Assembly (NCBI GenBank): GCA_002366885.1
Contig: DFCD01000026.1
Span: forward strand, 1-7,676
Length of the DNA: 7,676 nucleotides
Origin: Verrucomicrobia bacterium UBA3063
Lineage (GTDB): Bacteria > Verrucomicrobiota > Verrucomicrobiia > Methylacidiphilales > Verrucolacustridaceae
Direction: 5' to 3'
Notes under the pieces: generated by a model
The model's input: only the letters and a program-made list of their open reading frames with translations
Database searches by the model: none
Told to the model about the DNA's origin: nothing
Position numbers and translations under genes: made by a program
Shown here: positions 1 to 6,281 of the stretch, in pieces
Numbering within the stretch: position 1 is the first letter of the stretch
How the letters are laid out: every line of letters begins with the position of its first letter

Positions 1-1
1 G

Positions 2-883
2 GAGATGCTGGAAAGGGACAAGGGAAGGCTGCGCGATGCCGCCCGCCGGGCGGATGTGCTCCCCCTAGGGTCGGGGGCCCTGGCCGGGAGCACCCTTGGG
101 CTGGATCGCAACGTGGCCCGTAAATTTCTGGGATTCCGGGAAGTGACCGCCAACTCGATGGACGCGGTTTCCGACAGGGATTTCCTGGTGGAGTACCTCG
201 CCGCAGTCGCGCTGGGAGGGGTACATCTTTCCCGTCTGGCGGAGGATCTGATTCTTTTTTCCTCCTCGGAATTCGGGTTCCTCAAATTCGGTGAGGCATT
301 CACGACGGGTTCCAGCCTGATGCCTCAGAAAAGGAATCCGGATATGGCCGAGCTGGTGCGGGGGAAGAGCGGGCGGCTCACCGGTCACCTCGTGTCCCTC
401 CTCACTCTCCTCAAGGGGTTGCCTTTGACTTACAACCGGGATTTGCAGGAGGACAAGGAGGCGGTCTTTGACGCGGCCGACACCTGGAGAAGCTCGCTCG
501 AGGTGATGGCTGCAGCGGTGGCATCGGTCCAGGTGGACGCAGGAGCATGCCTCTACGCCGCTTCCGCCCCCGAGTTGCTGGCCACGGATGTGGCGGATGC
601 GCTGGTTCGGGCGGGAATTCCCTTTCGGAGGGCGCATCAGCTGGTGGGTGCCGCCGTGCGGACGTCGGAAGAGAAGGGCACGCGGATGGACCGCCTGGAA
701 CGCGGGGATTGGCCGGAGTTAAACGAGCGGGAGTGGCGGGAAGTCGGTGCCGTGCTTCAAGGGGTTTCCCCGGCCGCCCGTCTTCGCAAGGCCCTGGTGG
801 CCAGGAATGCAGTGGTCGGTGCCCCCGCTCCCGGACAGGTGCGTTTCCAGTTGCGGCGCTGGGCCAAGATCCTGAGCTCCTAG
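2..883 (+). CDS. argH: Argininosuccinate lyase, C-terminal part (5' end outside window)
   Basis: This enzyme splits argininosuccinate into arginine and fumarate, the last step of arginine biosynthesis, in the cytoplasm as a homotetramer. About 293 residues are visible. The fumarase/aspartase superfamily signature GSSLMPQKRNPD lies at about 308-343 and contains the flexible catalytic-serine loop. Other family blocks are NSMDAVSDRDF (152-184), TYNRDLQEDKEAVFDA (about 428-475), LLATDVADALVRAGIPFR (around 578-631, written here as a block) and AHQLVG. The family is usually about 460 residues long, so roughly 165 N-terminal residues are missing to the left; the ATG at 5 is internal, not the start. 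The frame ends at TAG 881-883. The next gene begins 32 bases later on the same strand, so co-transcription is possible. Nothing in the visible part suggests damage. The identification is firm because the signature is specific and the surrounding blocks fit ArgH rather than aspartase, fumarase or PurB. Confidence 0.95.
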   Translation, partial: EMLERDKGRLRDAARRADVLPLGSGALAGSTLGLDRNVARKFLGFREVTANSMDAVSDRDFLVEYLAAVALGGVHLSRLAEDLILFSSSEFGFLKFGEAFTTGSSLMPQKRNPDMAELVRGKSGRLTGHLVSLLTLLKGLPLTYNRDLQEDKEAVFDAADTWRSSLEVMAAAVASVQVDAGACLYAASAPELLATDVADALVRAGIPFRRAHQLVGAAVRTSEEKGTRMDRLERGDWPELNEREWREVGAVLQGVSPAARLRKALVARNAVVGAPAPGQVRFQLRRWAKILSS

Positions 884-915
884 GCGTCCCAGCTTCGCCG
901 TTTGTCATAAAATTC

Positions 916-2202
916 ATGCAACCGAAAATCCGCAAATCCTCGCCGGCGGTGCCAACCCTAAGGGCCGGATCCACCCCTTACCTCGACATCCCCCCCCGCA
1001 CCCGGGCGGTGATGATCATGGTCGGACTGATGGGGATGGTCTGCGCGATAATCGGTAGCCTGATGGCGAAAAAAGGTGTGGCCATCGAAGCGGACAAGAT
1101 TGTTCACTTCACGGGCTACACTCTCCTTGGGGCGCTGATGATCCTGGGCTTCCGGCCCATTCTCTGGCCCCTGGGAATGTTGCTGGTGGCGGGGATGAGT
1201 GCCGCACTCGAGATGATTCAGCCGATTTTCGGACGCACCTGTGATTGGAGTGGGGATTTTGTGACGAACTGTCTGGCGATCGTGGCGGGCTCCTGCCTCG
1301 GAATGATTCTGCGCCTGATTTGGTCCTACATCCGGACGGAGATGGTCAATGCGGAGATCCGCAAGGCCACGGTGGGATTCATGGGGGGGCAGGTCATTTT
1401 TCGTCAGGGGGAGTCGAGCGATAAATTTTACATCATCCGAAGCGGCCAGGTGGTGTTGAACCGGGAGGTGAACGGTGCCACCAGCGAGTTGGGGAAAGCC
1501 GGCCCCGGGGAAGTCATCGGGGAGATGGGGGTTCTGCAAAATCTTCCGCGCTCGGCAACGGCCACCGCCCAAGGGCGTGTGTTGCTTTATGGAATGACCT
1601 TGGCGGACCTTACGGACAAGAGGTCGGACGGTCAGGACCATCCCGGAAGCATCGTCTCCCGGGTGTTGGCCCAGCGGTTGCGGAAAAGCATGGAAAGGCT
1701 GGATCCGGTCGGGCCGGAAAAACAAGCGGCGCGTCCTTCTTCCCATGCCGCTTCCGCCGAAACCCACGAAATGCCGGTGTCGGCAATTGCTGCGACCGCA
1801 CGGACGCCCGTCAAAGTCACCTTGCGGATGGGATGGCGCAAGGCCGACCAGATCCAGTGGTCCGAGCAGGAAAGCGAGCACCAGCTGCCGATGATCTTCG
1901 GGCGGGATCCGGGGCCGGCGACCGTTCCCCCGGGAACCGAAATGGTCCTGGTCGAGGAGAATCCCCCGGAAAGACTGGCGCCCCTGCAGTTCCGCCTCGA
2001 GTTGCAGGACGGAGCCGTGGTCTTACGGGACGATCAAAGTCCTCATGGCACGGAGGTCAGCGGTGTCTCCATCGGCCCCGCGGCGGGATTGACCGAAGTC
2101 AGGCTTCCGGCAGGCACCCATGTGCTGGTCGCCGGGGGGGAGGGGTCTCCTTTTGTGATGGCGGTCCAGATCCCCGCTACGGGCCCAACTGCAGGCGGTT
2201 GA
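916..2202 (+). CDS. VanZ-like membrane protein fused to a cyclic-nucleotide-binding domain and an FHA-like domain
   Basis: 428 residues; exact function unknown. Residues about 31-136 hold four hydrophobic segments with VanZ-family landmarks: DKIVHFTGYTLLG (60-72), E99-x-Q102, R107, D110, D114 and N118. Residues about 152-235 form a cNMP-binding (CRP/PKA-type) fold, with a phosphate-cassette-like stretch GEMGVLQNLPRSATA (202-216) in which the acidic E203 and the arginine R212 are kept. After a Pro/Ala/Ser-rich linker, residues about 325-415 look like a degenerate FHA domain: FGRD (328-331), a strand LQFRLELQDGAVVLRD where FHA domains have the SxxH block, and QSPHGTEVSG (374-383), matching the usual SxNGTxVNG turn. 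The ATG at 916 is chosen because it follows the argH stop and opens the coding-like part; the frame runs open back to 547, but that stretch is an Arg/Gly-rich shadow of argH. No clear ribosome binding site is seen. ATG 1012 is an alternative start just at the first membrane helix. The inferred role is a membrane-tethered sensor; a ligand is not shown. The gene ends inside the convergent neighbour. Confidence 0.8.
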   Translation: MQPKIRKSSPAVPTLRAGSTPYLDIPPRTRAVMIMVGLMGMVCAIIGSLMAKKGVAIEADKIVHFTGYTLLGALMILGFRPILWPLGMLLVAGMSAALEMIQPIFGRTCDWSGDFVTNCLAIVAGSCLGMILRLIWSYIRTEMVNAEIRKATVGFMGGQVIFRQGESSDKFYIIRSGQVVLNREVNGATSELGKAGPGEVIGEMGVLQNLPRSATATAQGRVLLYGMTLADLTDKRSDGQDHPGSIVSRVLAQRLRKSMERLDPVGPEKQAARPSSHAASAETHEMPVSAIAATARTPVKVTLRMGWRKADQIQWSEQESEHQLPMIFGRDPGPATVPPGTEMVLVEENPPERLAPLQFRLELQDGAVVLRDDQSPHGTEVSGVSIGPAAGLTEVRLPAGTHVLVAGGEGSPFVMAVQIPATGPTAGG

Positions 2203-4207
2203 AGTACACATTTCCCTCGGAGTCCCGGTTGTAGAGGGTGATGCTCTCGAGGGGGGAGCCCGGGGTGCCGCCCAACCGGCGGTTGGGAAACTCCACGGGG
2301 GCATCCCCACCAAGGGACAGGAGTTTTAGGTCGTACGTGTCGGCAGTGCGCAGGGTCATCTGCACGCGCAATCCTGCGGGAGAGACCGGAAGACCGGAGT
2401 CCGAGAGCTGGGATCCGTCCAGGATCTGGTAATTGCCTTTTCCCTCAAGGGCAAAAAGCTCGAGCCGGGCTCCGTCGTTATACTCGCTTGGGCGGCTCAA
2501 TTTTTTTCCTTGGCGCAGTGTCAGGCCGACGGATCCGGGACTTCCGGAGTTGGACTTGGGCACGGGTGCGACCAGATCGACGGACAGGAATTGATTGGCG
2601 GCCAAAGGAACGGAAAAGGGCCGACAGGCGACCGCTTCCTGGAAACCCTCCCCATCCGCATAGAGGGCCCAGCTACGGCCTTCCGTGGCCACGGGTTCGC
2701 TTCCCGATTTTTCCTCCTGTCGGGCTATATAAAAGCCAGCAAAGGACTTGTTATCGGGGGAGTCGTTGGAGCAAAGGATCCAGGGCTCGAATCCCTGCCC
2801 GGCGGAACTGCCATCCTTCCATTCCGCGGCGTAGGCCGGGTCCGATGCGGCATCACCCCTCGTGGAGGTGGGCGGGGCTGGGGTGGTTGGGGGGGATGGG
2901 GTTGTGGCCTCCGTTGGGGAATCCGATCCGGCCGCATCTGCGGCGAAAACGGGTGTTTTCCCGGGGAACTGGATTTTTGAGGAGCGCATGGCCTGTCTTT
3001 GCTGGCCGGTTGGTTCGGCGGTGACGAAAAGGGGAATGAGCGGGCGTTCCTTGGATCCGGTCTTCCGATTTTCCTCCTCCCACGACTGCATCATCAGGAC
3101 CGCGAAGAATCTTCCTCCCCCATACTCACCGAGCAGGATTTCCAGATCCTTGGGCTTTCCCGCCTCCAAGTTCATCCAGTCTCCGTAGGTAAGAAAGGCG
3201 CGTTCGCGATCGCCCTCCGTGTTGCCCTCCATGAAGTCGTATACGGAATGTTCCTTCACGTGGTCCTTGGGGCGCCATGCCGTGAGGAAATTATTCACGT
3301 CCCAATGGGCCTCGAGAACGGTTTTCCCGTCCACGGCAACCCAAAGCAGGTCGTCGGCTTTCCCCACAAACCGGTATTTTCCGGTGACAGGGGCGGCAAA
3401 CCTGCCCCGGTAGCGGATCACCCAAAAGTTTGGCTTCACCCTGTCCGCCACCTGGAAGACCTTGGGGGCTTCCGCGGCATCGCAAACGGGGATGAAAATC
3501 TGGGTGGCCCCCAGTTTTTTGGGCACGACGAAGTACTTGCGGATCGCCCCATCCTGCACGCCACTCCCGGACAGAAGGCTGCGCACGGCCCCGTAAAAAT
3601 CGGTATCGGTGTTCCCTATCCCGGTGGGTTTTTTTCCGGTGGAGTCGAGCTTGAGGTCGATCATGGTCCCGATTAGGTCGTTTTCCTGGGTCTCCTCGAA
3701 ACCAAAAAGGGAGCCCTTCCCGGTGCGGGGTTTTTTTCGCGTCCCCGTCCCGATTCCGCCCGTTCCTCCGCCCTTTCCCGGGGATCCCAGGCCCGTAGCC
3801 TTCGGGGCCAGGGAACGGACAGGGGTGGAGGATGGGAATGATGGCATCACGCTCGGGGTGGTCAGGGTGAGAACCTCGGAGGTTTCCTCCCGTTCCGAGG
3901 ATGGAGTGGTGGTTTCGGTGGTCATGGGTTCGTTCGGTGATTCCGGGGACGACTCCTCGGGTGAGGGTGGAGCCTGTAATTCCATGGCTCCCTCAGGTTC
4001 GGCGTAATTTTGACCCGTAAAAATCGCCAGGGGGTTTCCCTGGCGAAAAAGGACGATGCTGCCTCCGAGCAGCAACAGAATCCCGTGAATGGCGATGGCA
4101 ATCAGGAAGGGGGTGGAAGTGATCAGGGCCGCAAGACCAAACAAGGATCGTCGGGAGCTCCGGGCCTTGGGGGTCGGGGGATTCTTGGCTTTGACCGAAG
4201 GGGCCAC
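2177..4207 (-). CDS. Membrane-anchored protein with PA14-like domain and C-terminal beta-sandwich
   Basis: 676 residues; function unknown. A basic N-terminus (KARSSRR, 14-20) precedes one hydrophobic helix (about 33-55), so the bulk is probably outside the cytoplasmic membrane. Then come a Pro/Glu/Ser/Thr-rich linker (about 70-132), a Gly-rich patch (about 138-155), and a domain of about 165-400 whose centre (260-300: WVIRYRGRF, GKYRFVGKADDLLWVAVDG) resembles PA14 domains, which often bind carbohydrate. A second Pro/Thr linker (about 425-455) leads to a beta-rich C-terminal region (about 456-676) ending SITLYNRDSEGNVYFNRLQLG, which resembles lectin/LamG-like sandwiches. The start is GTG at 4207-4205; an in-frame stop lies just upstream, so no longer start exists, and the next Met (residue 75) would lose the anchor. 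No Shine-Dalgarno sequence is visible. The helix-plus-acidic-proline-linker layout recalls TonB-like proteins, but no TonB C-terminal domain is recognised. It lies 32 bases after mutY and may share its transcript. Proteins of this style are common in Verrucomicrobiota (recollection, not searched). Confidence 0.8.
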   Translation of the reverse strand: MAPSVKAKNPPTPKARSSRRSLFGLAALITSTPFLIAIAIHGILLLLGGSIVLFRQGNPLAIFTGQNYAEPEGAMELQAPPSPEESSPESPNEPMTTETTTPSSEREETSEVLTLTTPSVMPSFPSSTPVRSLAPKATGLGSPGKGGGTGGIGTGTRKKPRTGKGSLFGFEETQENDLIGTMIDLKLDSTGKKPTGIGNTDTDFYGAVRSLLSGSGVQDGAIRKYFVVPKKLGATQIFIPVCDAAEAPKVFQVADRVKPNFWVIRYRGRFAAPVTGKYRFVGKADDLLWVAVDGKTVLEAHWDVNNFLTAWRPKDHVKEHSVYDFMEGNTEGDRERAFLTYGDWMNLEAGKPKDLEILLGEYGGGRFFAVLMMQSWEEENRKTGSKERPLIPLFVTAEPTGQQRQAMRSSKIQFPGKTPVFAADAAGSDSPTEATTPSPPTTPAPPTSTRGDAASDPAYAAEWKDGSSAGQGFEPWILCSNDSPDNKSFAGFYIARQEEKSGSEPVATEGRSWALYADGEGFQEAVACRPFSVPLAANQFLSVDLVAPVPKSNSGSPGSVGLTLRQGKKLSRPSEYNDGARLELFALEGKGNYQILDGSQLSDSGLPVSPAGLRVQMTLRTADTYDLKLLSLGGDAPVEFPNRRLGGTPGSPLESITLYNRDSEGNVYFNRLQLGP
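4019..4046 (-). terminator. Terminator-shaped hairpin inside the PA14-like gene
   Basis: On the minus strand a perfect 9-bp stem (TCGCCAGGG / CCCTGGCGA, 4046-4038 and 4032-4024) with a 5-base loop is followed at once by five T residues (4023-4019). This is the shape of an intrinsic (Rho-independent) terminator. It sits about 160-190 bases into the PA14-like gene, coding residues about 54-63, directly after the membrane helix. It is also about 195 bases past the mutY stop, so it could limit transcription running out of mutY or act as an attenuator. On the plus strand there is no T run, so it is one-directional. The structure is seen directly; function is inferred, and translating ribosomes may prevent the hairpin from forming. 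Confidence 0.4.
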
Positions 4208-4211
4208 ATTG

Positions 4212-4245
4212 GGAATTTAGTCCCGGTTGCCTTCGGAATCTAGTC
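4212..4245. repeat. Short imperfect direct repeat around the mutY stop codon
   Basis: The 11-base unit GGAATTTAGTC (4212-4222) recurs as GGAATCTAGTC (4235-4245), 10 of 11 bases identical, 23 bases apart. The second copy contains the mutY stop codon (TAG read on the minus strand, 4242-4240); the first lies between mutY and the GTG of the next gene. It may be the trace of a small tandem duplication, or chance. Confidence 0.35.
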
Positions 4246-5238
4246 GCGCCCTGCCAGGCGGAGGATTTTTCTGTGCGGGGAGGGAAAAGGGGCGCGGCGC
4301 AGTTCCCCGGGACACATCCATTTTCCCTTGATGCCGGCGGGGGGCTGGTTGGTCAAATGAACGTCGGCTTGGATCCGATATCGGGTAAAGGGATACCGAA
4401 TGGTCAGGAGACGGGGGGTGCGGGGCTTCCCCGGCACGGTGGGCAGAAGAAAAAGCCCTTTCCAGCGGTGGCGGGGATGCTCCCGGGTTACCCAGATTTT
4501 TTGTCCCCATTTCACGAGGAGGATGGTTTCCCGGAGAGGGACGGGTGGAGGAGGTTTGGGGCGCCCGGGAATCCGCCGACTGGAGGGACAGCGGCTTTTC
4601 AGGGGGCAGGAGGCGCAGAGGGGATTTCTTGGCAGGCAGATCAAGGCGCCCAACTCCATCAGGGACTGGTTGTGAAGGCCGGGATCCTTTTGCGGGACGA
4701 TTTTCCCCGCCAGGCAACGCAGATACGGAAGGCGCGGAGAGCGACCGCCTTTGGCAGTCAACCGTCCGAGCACTCTCGCCACGTTTGCATCGAAGGCAGG
4801 GGAGGGAATTTTGAAGGCGATGCTGGCGATGGCGCCCGCGGTGTAATCCCCGATGCCGGGCAACTTTCGCAGCGACTCCAAATCGTCGGGAAGTTCCTGG
4901 CCGGGAAGACGGAGGACCGCCCGGGCCAAGGAATGGAGATTCCTGGCCCGACGATAATAACCCAATCCCTCCCACAACCGCAGAATGCGGAGGGTGGAGG
5001 AGCGGGCCAGCCCCCGCCATCCGGGAAAAATTCTCATCCAACGCCGGTAGTAGGGGATCACGGTGGCAACGCGCGTTTGCTGGCACATGAACTCGGCCAC
5101 GGCGGTGCGGTAAGGGGTCGGATCAACGCGCCAGGGGAGCGGGCGGCGGTTATCCCGGTACCATCGGTGGAGGACGGGCAGGAGTCGGCGGATTTTGGAT
5201 TCGATGGCGGGACCCGGGGAAGTATCTTGGTTACGCAT
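4240..5238 (-). CDS. mutY: A/G-specific adenine DNA glycosylase
   Basis: 332 residues. The enzyme removes adenine mispaired with 8-oxoguanine, preventing G:C to T:A mutations in the base-excision GO repair pathway. The HhH-GPD fold is clear: AEFMCQQTRV (48-57) carries the catalytic glutamate E49; GLGYYRRARNLH (91-102) is a MutY hallmark; the helix-hairpin-helix LPGIGDYTAGAIASIAF (126-142) is followed by the catalytic aspartate D150 in FDANVARVLGRL. The 4Fe-4S cluster cysteines C201, C208, C211 and C217 keep the exact C-x6-C-x2-C-x5-C spacing. The C-terminal part (about 235-332, with RWKGLFLLP) corresponds to the NUDIX-like domain that recognises 8-oxoG. Length is near E. coli MutY (350). The start chosen is ATG 5238-5236: the frame is open upstream to 5364, but those 42 residues lie antisense to rnhC and match nothing known in MutY. 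No clear Shine-Dalgarno sequence precedes it. It is divergent from rnhC with shared start bases, and the PA14-like gene follows after 32 bases. Confidence 0.95.
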   Translation of the reverse strand: MRNQDTSPGPAIESKIRRLLPVLHRWYRDNRRPLPWRVDPTPYRTAVAEFMCQQTRVATVIPYYRRWMRIFPGWRGLARSSTLRILRLWEGLGYYRRARNLHSLARAVLRLPGQELPDDLESLRKLPGIGDYTAGAIASIAFKIPSPAFDANVARVLGRLTAKGGRSPRLPYLRCLAGKIVPQKDPGLHNQSLMELGALICLPRNPLCASCPLKSRCPSSRRIPGRPKPPPPVPLRETILLVKWGQKIWVTREHPRHRWKGLFLLPTVPGKPRTPRLLTIRYPFTRYRIQADVHLTNQPPAGIKGKWMCPGELRRAPFPSPHRKILRLAGRD

Positions 5239-5248
5239 GGGACAGACG

Positions 5249-6181
5249 ATGTTTACCCATACCCTGGACGAGGCCCAAGTCCGGCGGCTCCGGGAAGTGG
5301 TGGCGGCTAGGGGTTTTGAGTTTGGCCCTTTGGAGCACGGGTATTTCAGCGCCCGCAAAGGCAAGTGTGTTCTCAGCGCCTACCGGAGCGGGAAGCTGGT
5401 CGTGGCCGGGAAGGACTCGCGGGAGTTTGTGGAGTTTGTGCTGGAACCGGAGGTTTTGGGCGAGGCAAGGCTGGGATACGAAAAGATCCACCATCCGGCC
5501 ATGTATGCGCCCCATTTTGGCGTGGATGAGAGCGGAAAAGGGGATCTTTTCGGGCCGCTGGTGGTGGCCGGGGTTTATGTGGACGAAGGTACCGCGCAGA
5601 GATTGTCTGACGCCGGCGTCAGGGACAGCAAGACGATCACCAGCGACGCAAGGATTGCCGAACTGGCCGAAGAGATCGGCAAGGTGGTAGGAATTGGCCG
5701 GGAAGTGGTCACGATCGGCCCGGAGAGGTACGGCGAGCTTTACCGGAAGTTCGGCAACCTCAACCGGTTGCTGGCGTGGGCGCATGGCAAGGTGATTGCC
5801 AACCTCCATGGGAAGATTCCGGAATGTCCACGGGCTTTGTCGGACCAGTTCGGGAATCCTTCTCTGATTGAGAGCGAACTGCGCCGCCAAGGGGTCGATT
5901 TGAAACTCGAGCAAAGAACCAAGGCGGAAAGTGACATTGCGGTCGCCGCCGCCAGTATTTTGGCGAGGGCGGAATTCGTCCGCCAGTTGGCCAAATTGTC
6001 GGAAACAGCAGGGATTTCCCTGGGCAAGGGGTCGGGGGCATGGATCAAGAAGCAGGCCGCCGAGATTTTTGAGAAGCAGGGACGCGAAAAATTAGCCAAA
6101 CTATGCAAAACTCACTTTCGCACCTTTGCGGAAGTCGTTGGTGATCCGTTGCCTCCCAAAGTGGAATGGAAAAAACGATAA
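5249..6181 (+). CDS. rnhC: Ribonuclease HIII
   Basis: 310 residues, the same length as typical Bacillus-type RNase HIII. The enzyme cuts the RNA strand of RNA:DNA hybrids, clearing R-loops and primer remnants. The first about 75 residues form the small substrate-binding (TBP-like) N-terminal domain that separates type III from type II. The catalytic domain opens with GVDESGKGDLFGPLVVAGVY (91-110), where D93 and E94 are the metal-binding pair; the GKG variant is characteristic of RNase HII/HIII. D199 in LSDQFG and the acidic residues of KAESD (225-229) before IAVAAASILAR are the likely remaining catalytic positions. SGAWIKKQA and a C-terminal THFRTF also fit the family. The start is placed at ATG 5249 because GGGA (5239-5242) lies six bases upstream; ATG 5237 is the alternative, adding four residues, with its nearest purine-rich stretch 14 bases away. 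It is divergent from mutY. No intrinsic terminator is seen after the TAA at 6179-6181. Confidence 0.93.
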   Translation: MFTHTLDEAQVRRLREVVAARGFEFGPLEHGYFSARKGKCVLSAYRSGKLVVAGKDSREFVEFVLEPEVLGEARLGYEKIHHPAMYAPHFGVDESGKGDLFGPLVVAGVYVDEGTAQRLSDAGVRDSKTITSDARIAELAEEIGKVVGIGREVVTIGPERYGELYRKFGNLNRLLAWAHGKVIANLHGKIPECPRALSDQFGNPSLIESELRRQGVDLKLEQRTKAESDIAVAAASILARAEFVRQLAKLSETAGISLGKGSGAWIKKQAAEIFEKQGREKLAKLCKTHFRTFAEVVGDPLPPKVEWKKR

Positions 6182-6200
6182 AACAGGATTTTTCTGCGTC

Positions 6201-6229
6201 TTGCCATGCCATTTTCCTAACTATCTAAT
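6201..6229 (+). promoter_or_regulatory. Sigma-70-type promoter for the HU-family gene
   Basis: TTGCCA (6201-6206) and TCTAAT (6224-6229) each match the housekeeping consensus at 5 of 6 positions and are separated by exactly 17 bases. The flanks are AT-rich, in contrast to the GC-rich genes on both sides. Transcription would begin near 6236, giving a leader of about 46 bases before the HU start at 6282. This is the best promoter candidate I could find in the window. Function is inferred from sequence alone. Confidence 0.65.
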
Positions 6230-6272
6230 CCTTAAAAATTTACTTTGCAGAATGATGGAAATTGGCTAATTC

Positions 6273-6276
6273 AAGG
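6273..6276 (+). promoter_or_regulatory. Ribosome binding site deciding the HU-family start
   Basis: AAGG lies five bases before ATG 6282, good Shine-Dalgarno spacing. It overlaps the alternative in-frame GTG at 6276, which has no suitable site of its own, so the ATG is preferred. Confidence 0.6.
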
Positions 6277-6281
6277 TGCAT

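Noticed and set aside
547..915. Open frame continuing upstream of the VanZ/cNMP gene into argH
   Set aside because: It is Arg/Gly/Ser-rich, overlaps well-conserved argH codons, and lies outside any recognisable domain; typical shadow reading frame in GC-rich DNA.
2271..2287. Hairpin CCCAACC / GGTTGGG about 70 bases past the plus-strand stop
   Set aside because: 7-bp stem with a 3-base loop but no T run in either direction and lying in the coding region of the PA14-like gene; not a convincing terminator.
2999..3676. 225-codon plus-strand reading frame antisense to the PA14-like gene
   Set aside because: The minus-strand protein shows coherent domain structure there; the antisense frame has no family features.
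2501..3737. Three A7 runs in the PA14-like gene (2501-2507, 3629-3635, 3731-3737) in A AAA AAA register, like -1 frameshift slippery sites
   Set aside because: Each codes Lys-Lys with AAA codons, and similar A runs occur in hisS; no stimulatory structure was recognised just downstream, so codon preference is the simpler explanation.
4273..5310. 345-codon plus-strand reading frame antisense to mutY
   Set aside because: mutY on the opposite strand has all catalytic and iron-sulfur residues; the antisense product is Gly/Pro/Arg-rich with no recognisable domain.
5239..5364. 42-residue N-terminal extension of mutY
   Set aside because: It is antisense to rnhC codons and does not resemble MutY; ATG 5238 gives a normal-length protein.
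6252..6269. Five-codon upstream reading frame (MMEIG) in the HU leader
   Set aside because: No Shine-Dalgarno sequence and no regulatory codon pattern; probably chance in an AT-rich leader.
6276..6281. GTG start adding two residues to the HU-family protein
   Set aside because: The AAGG site is placed correctly for ATG 6282 and overlaps this GTG.
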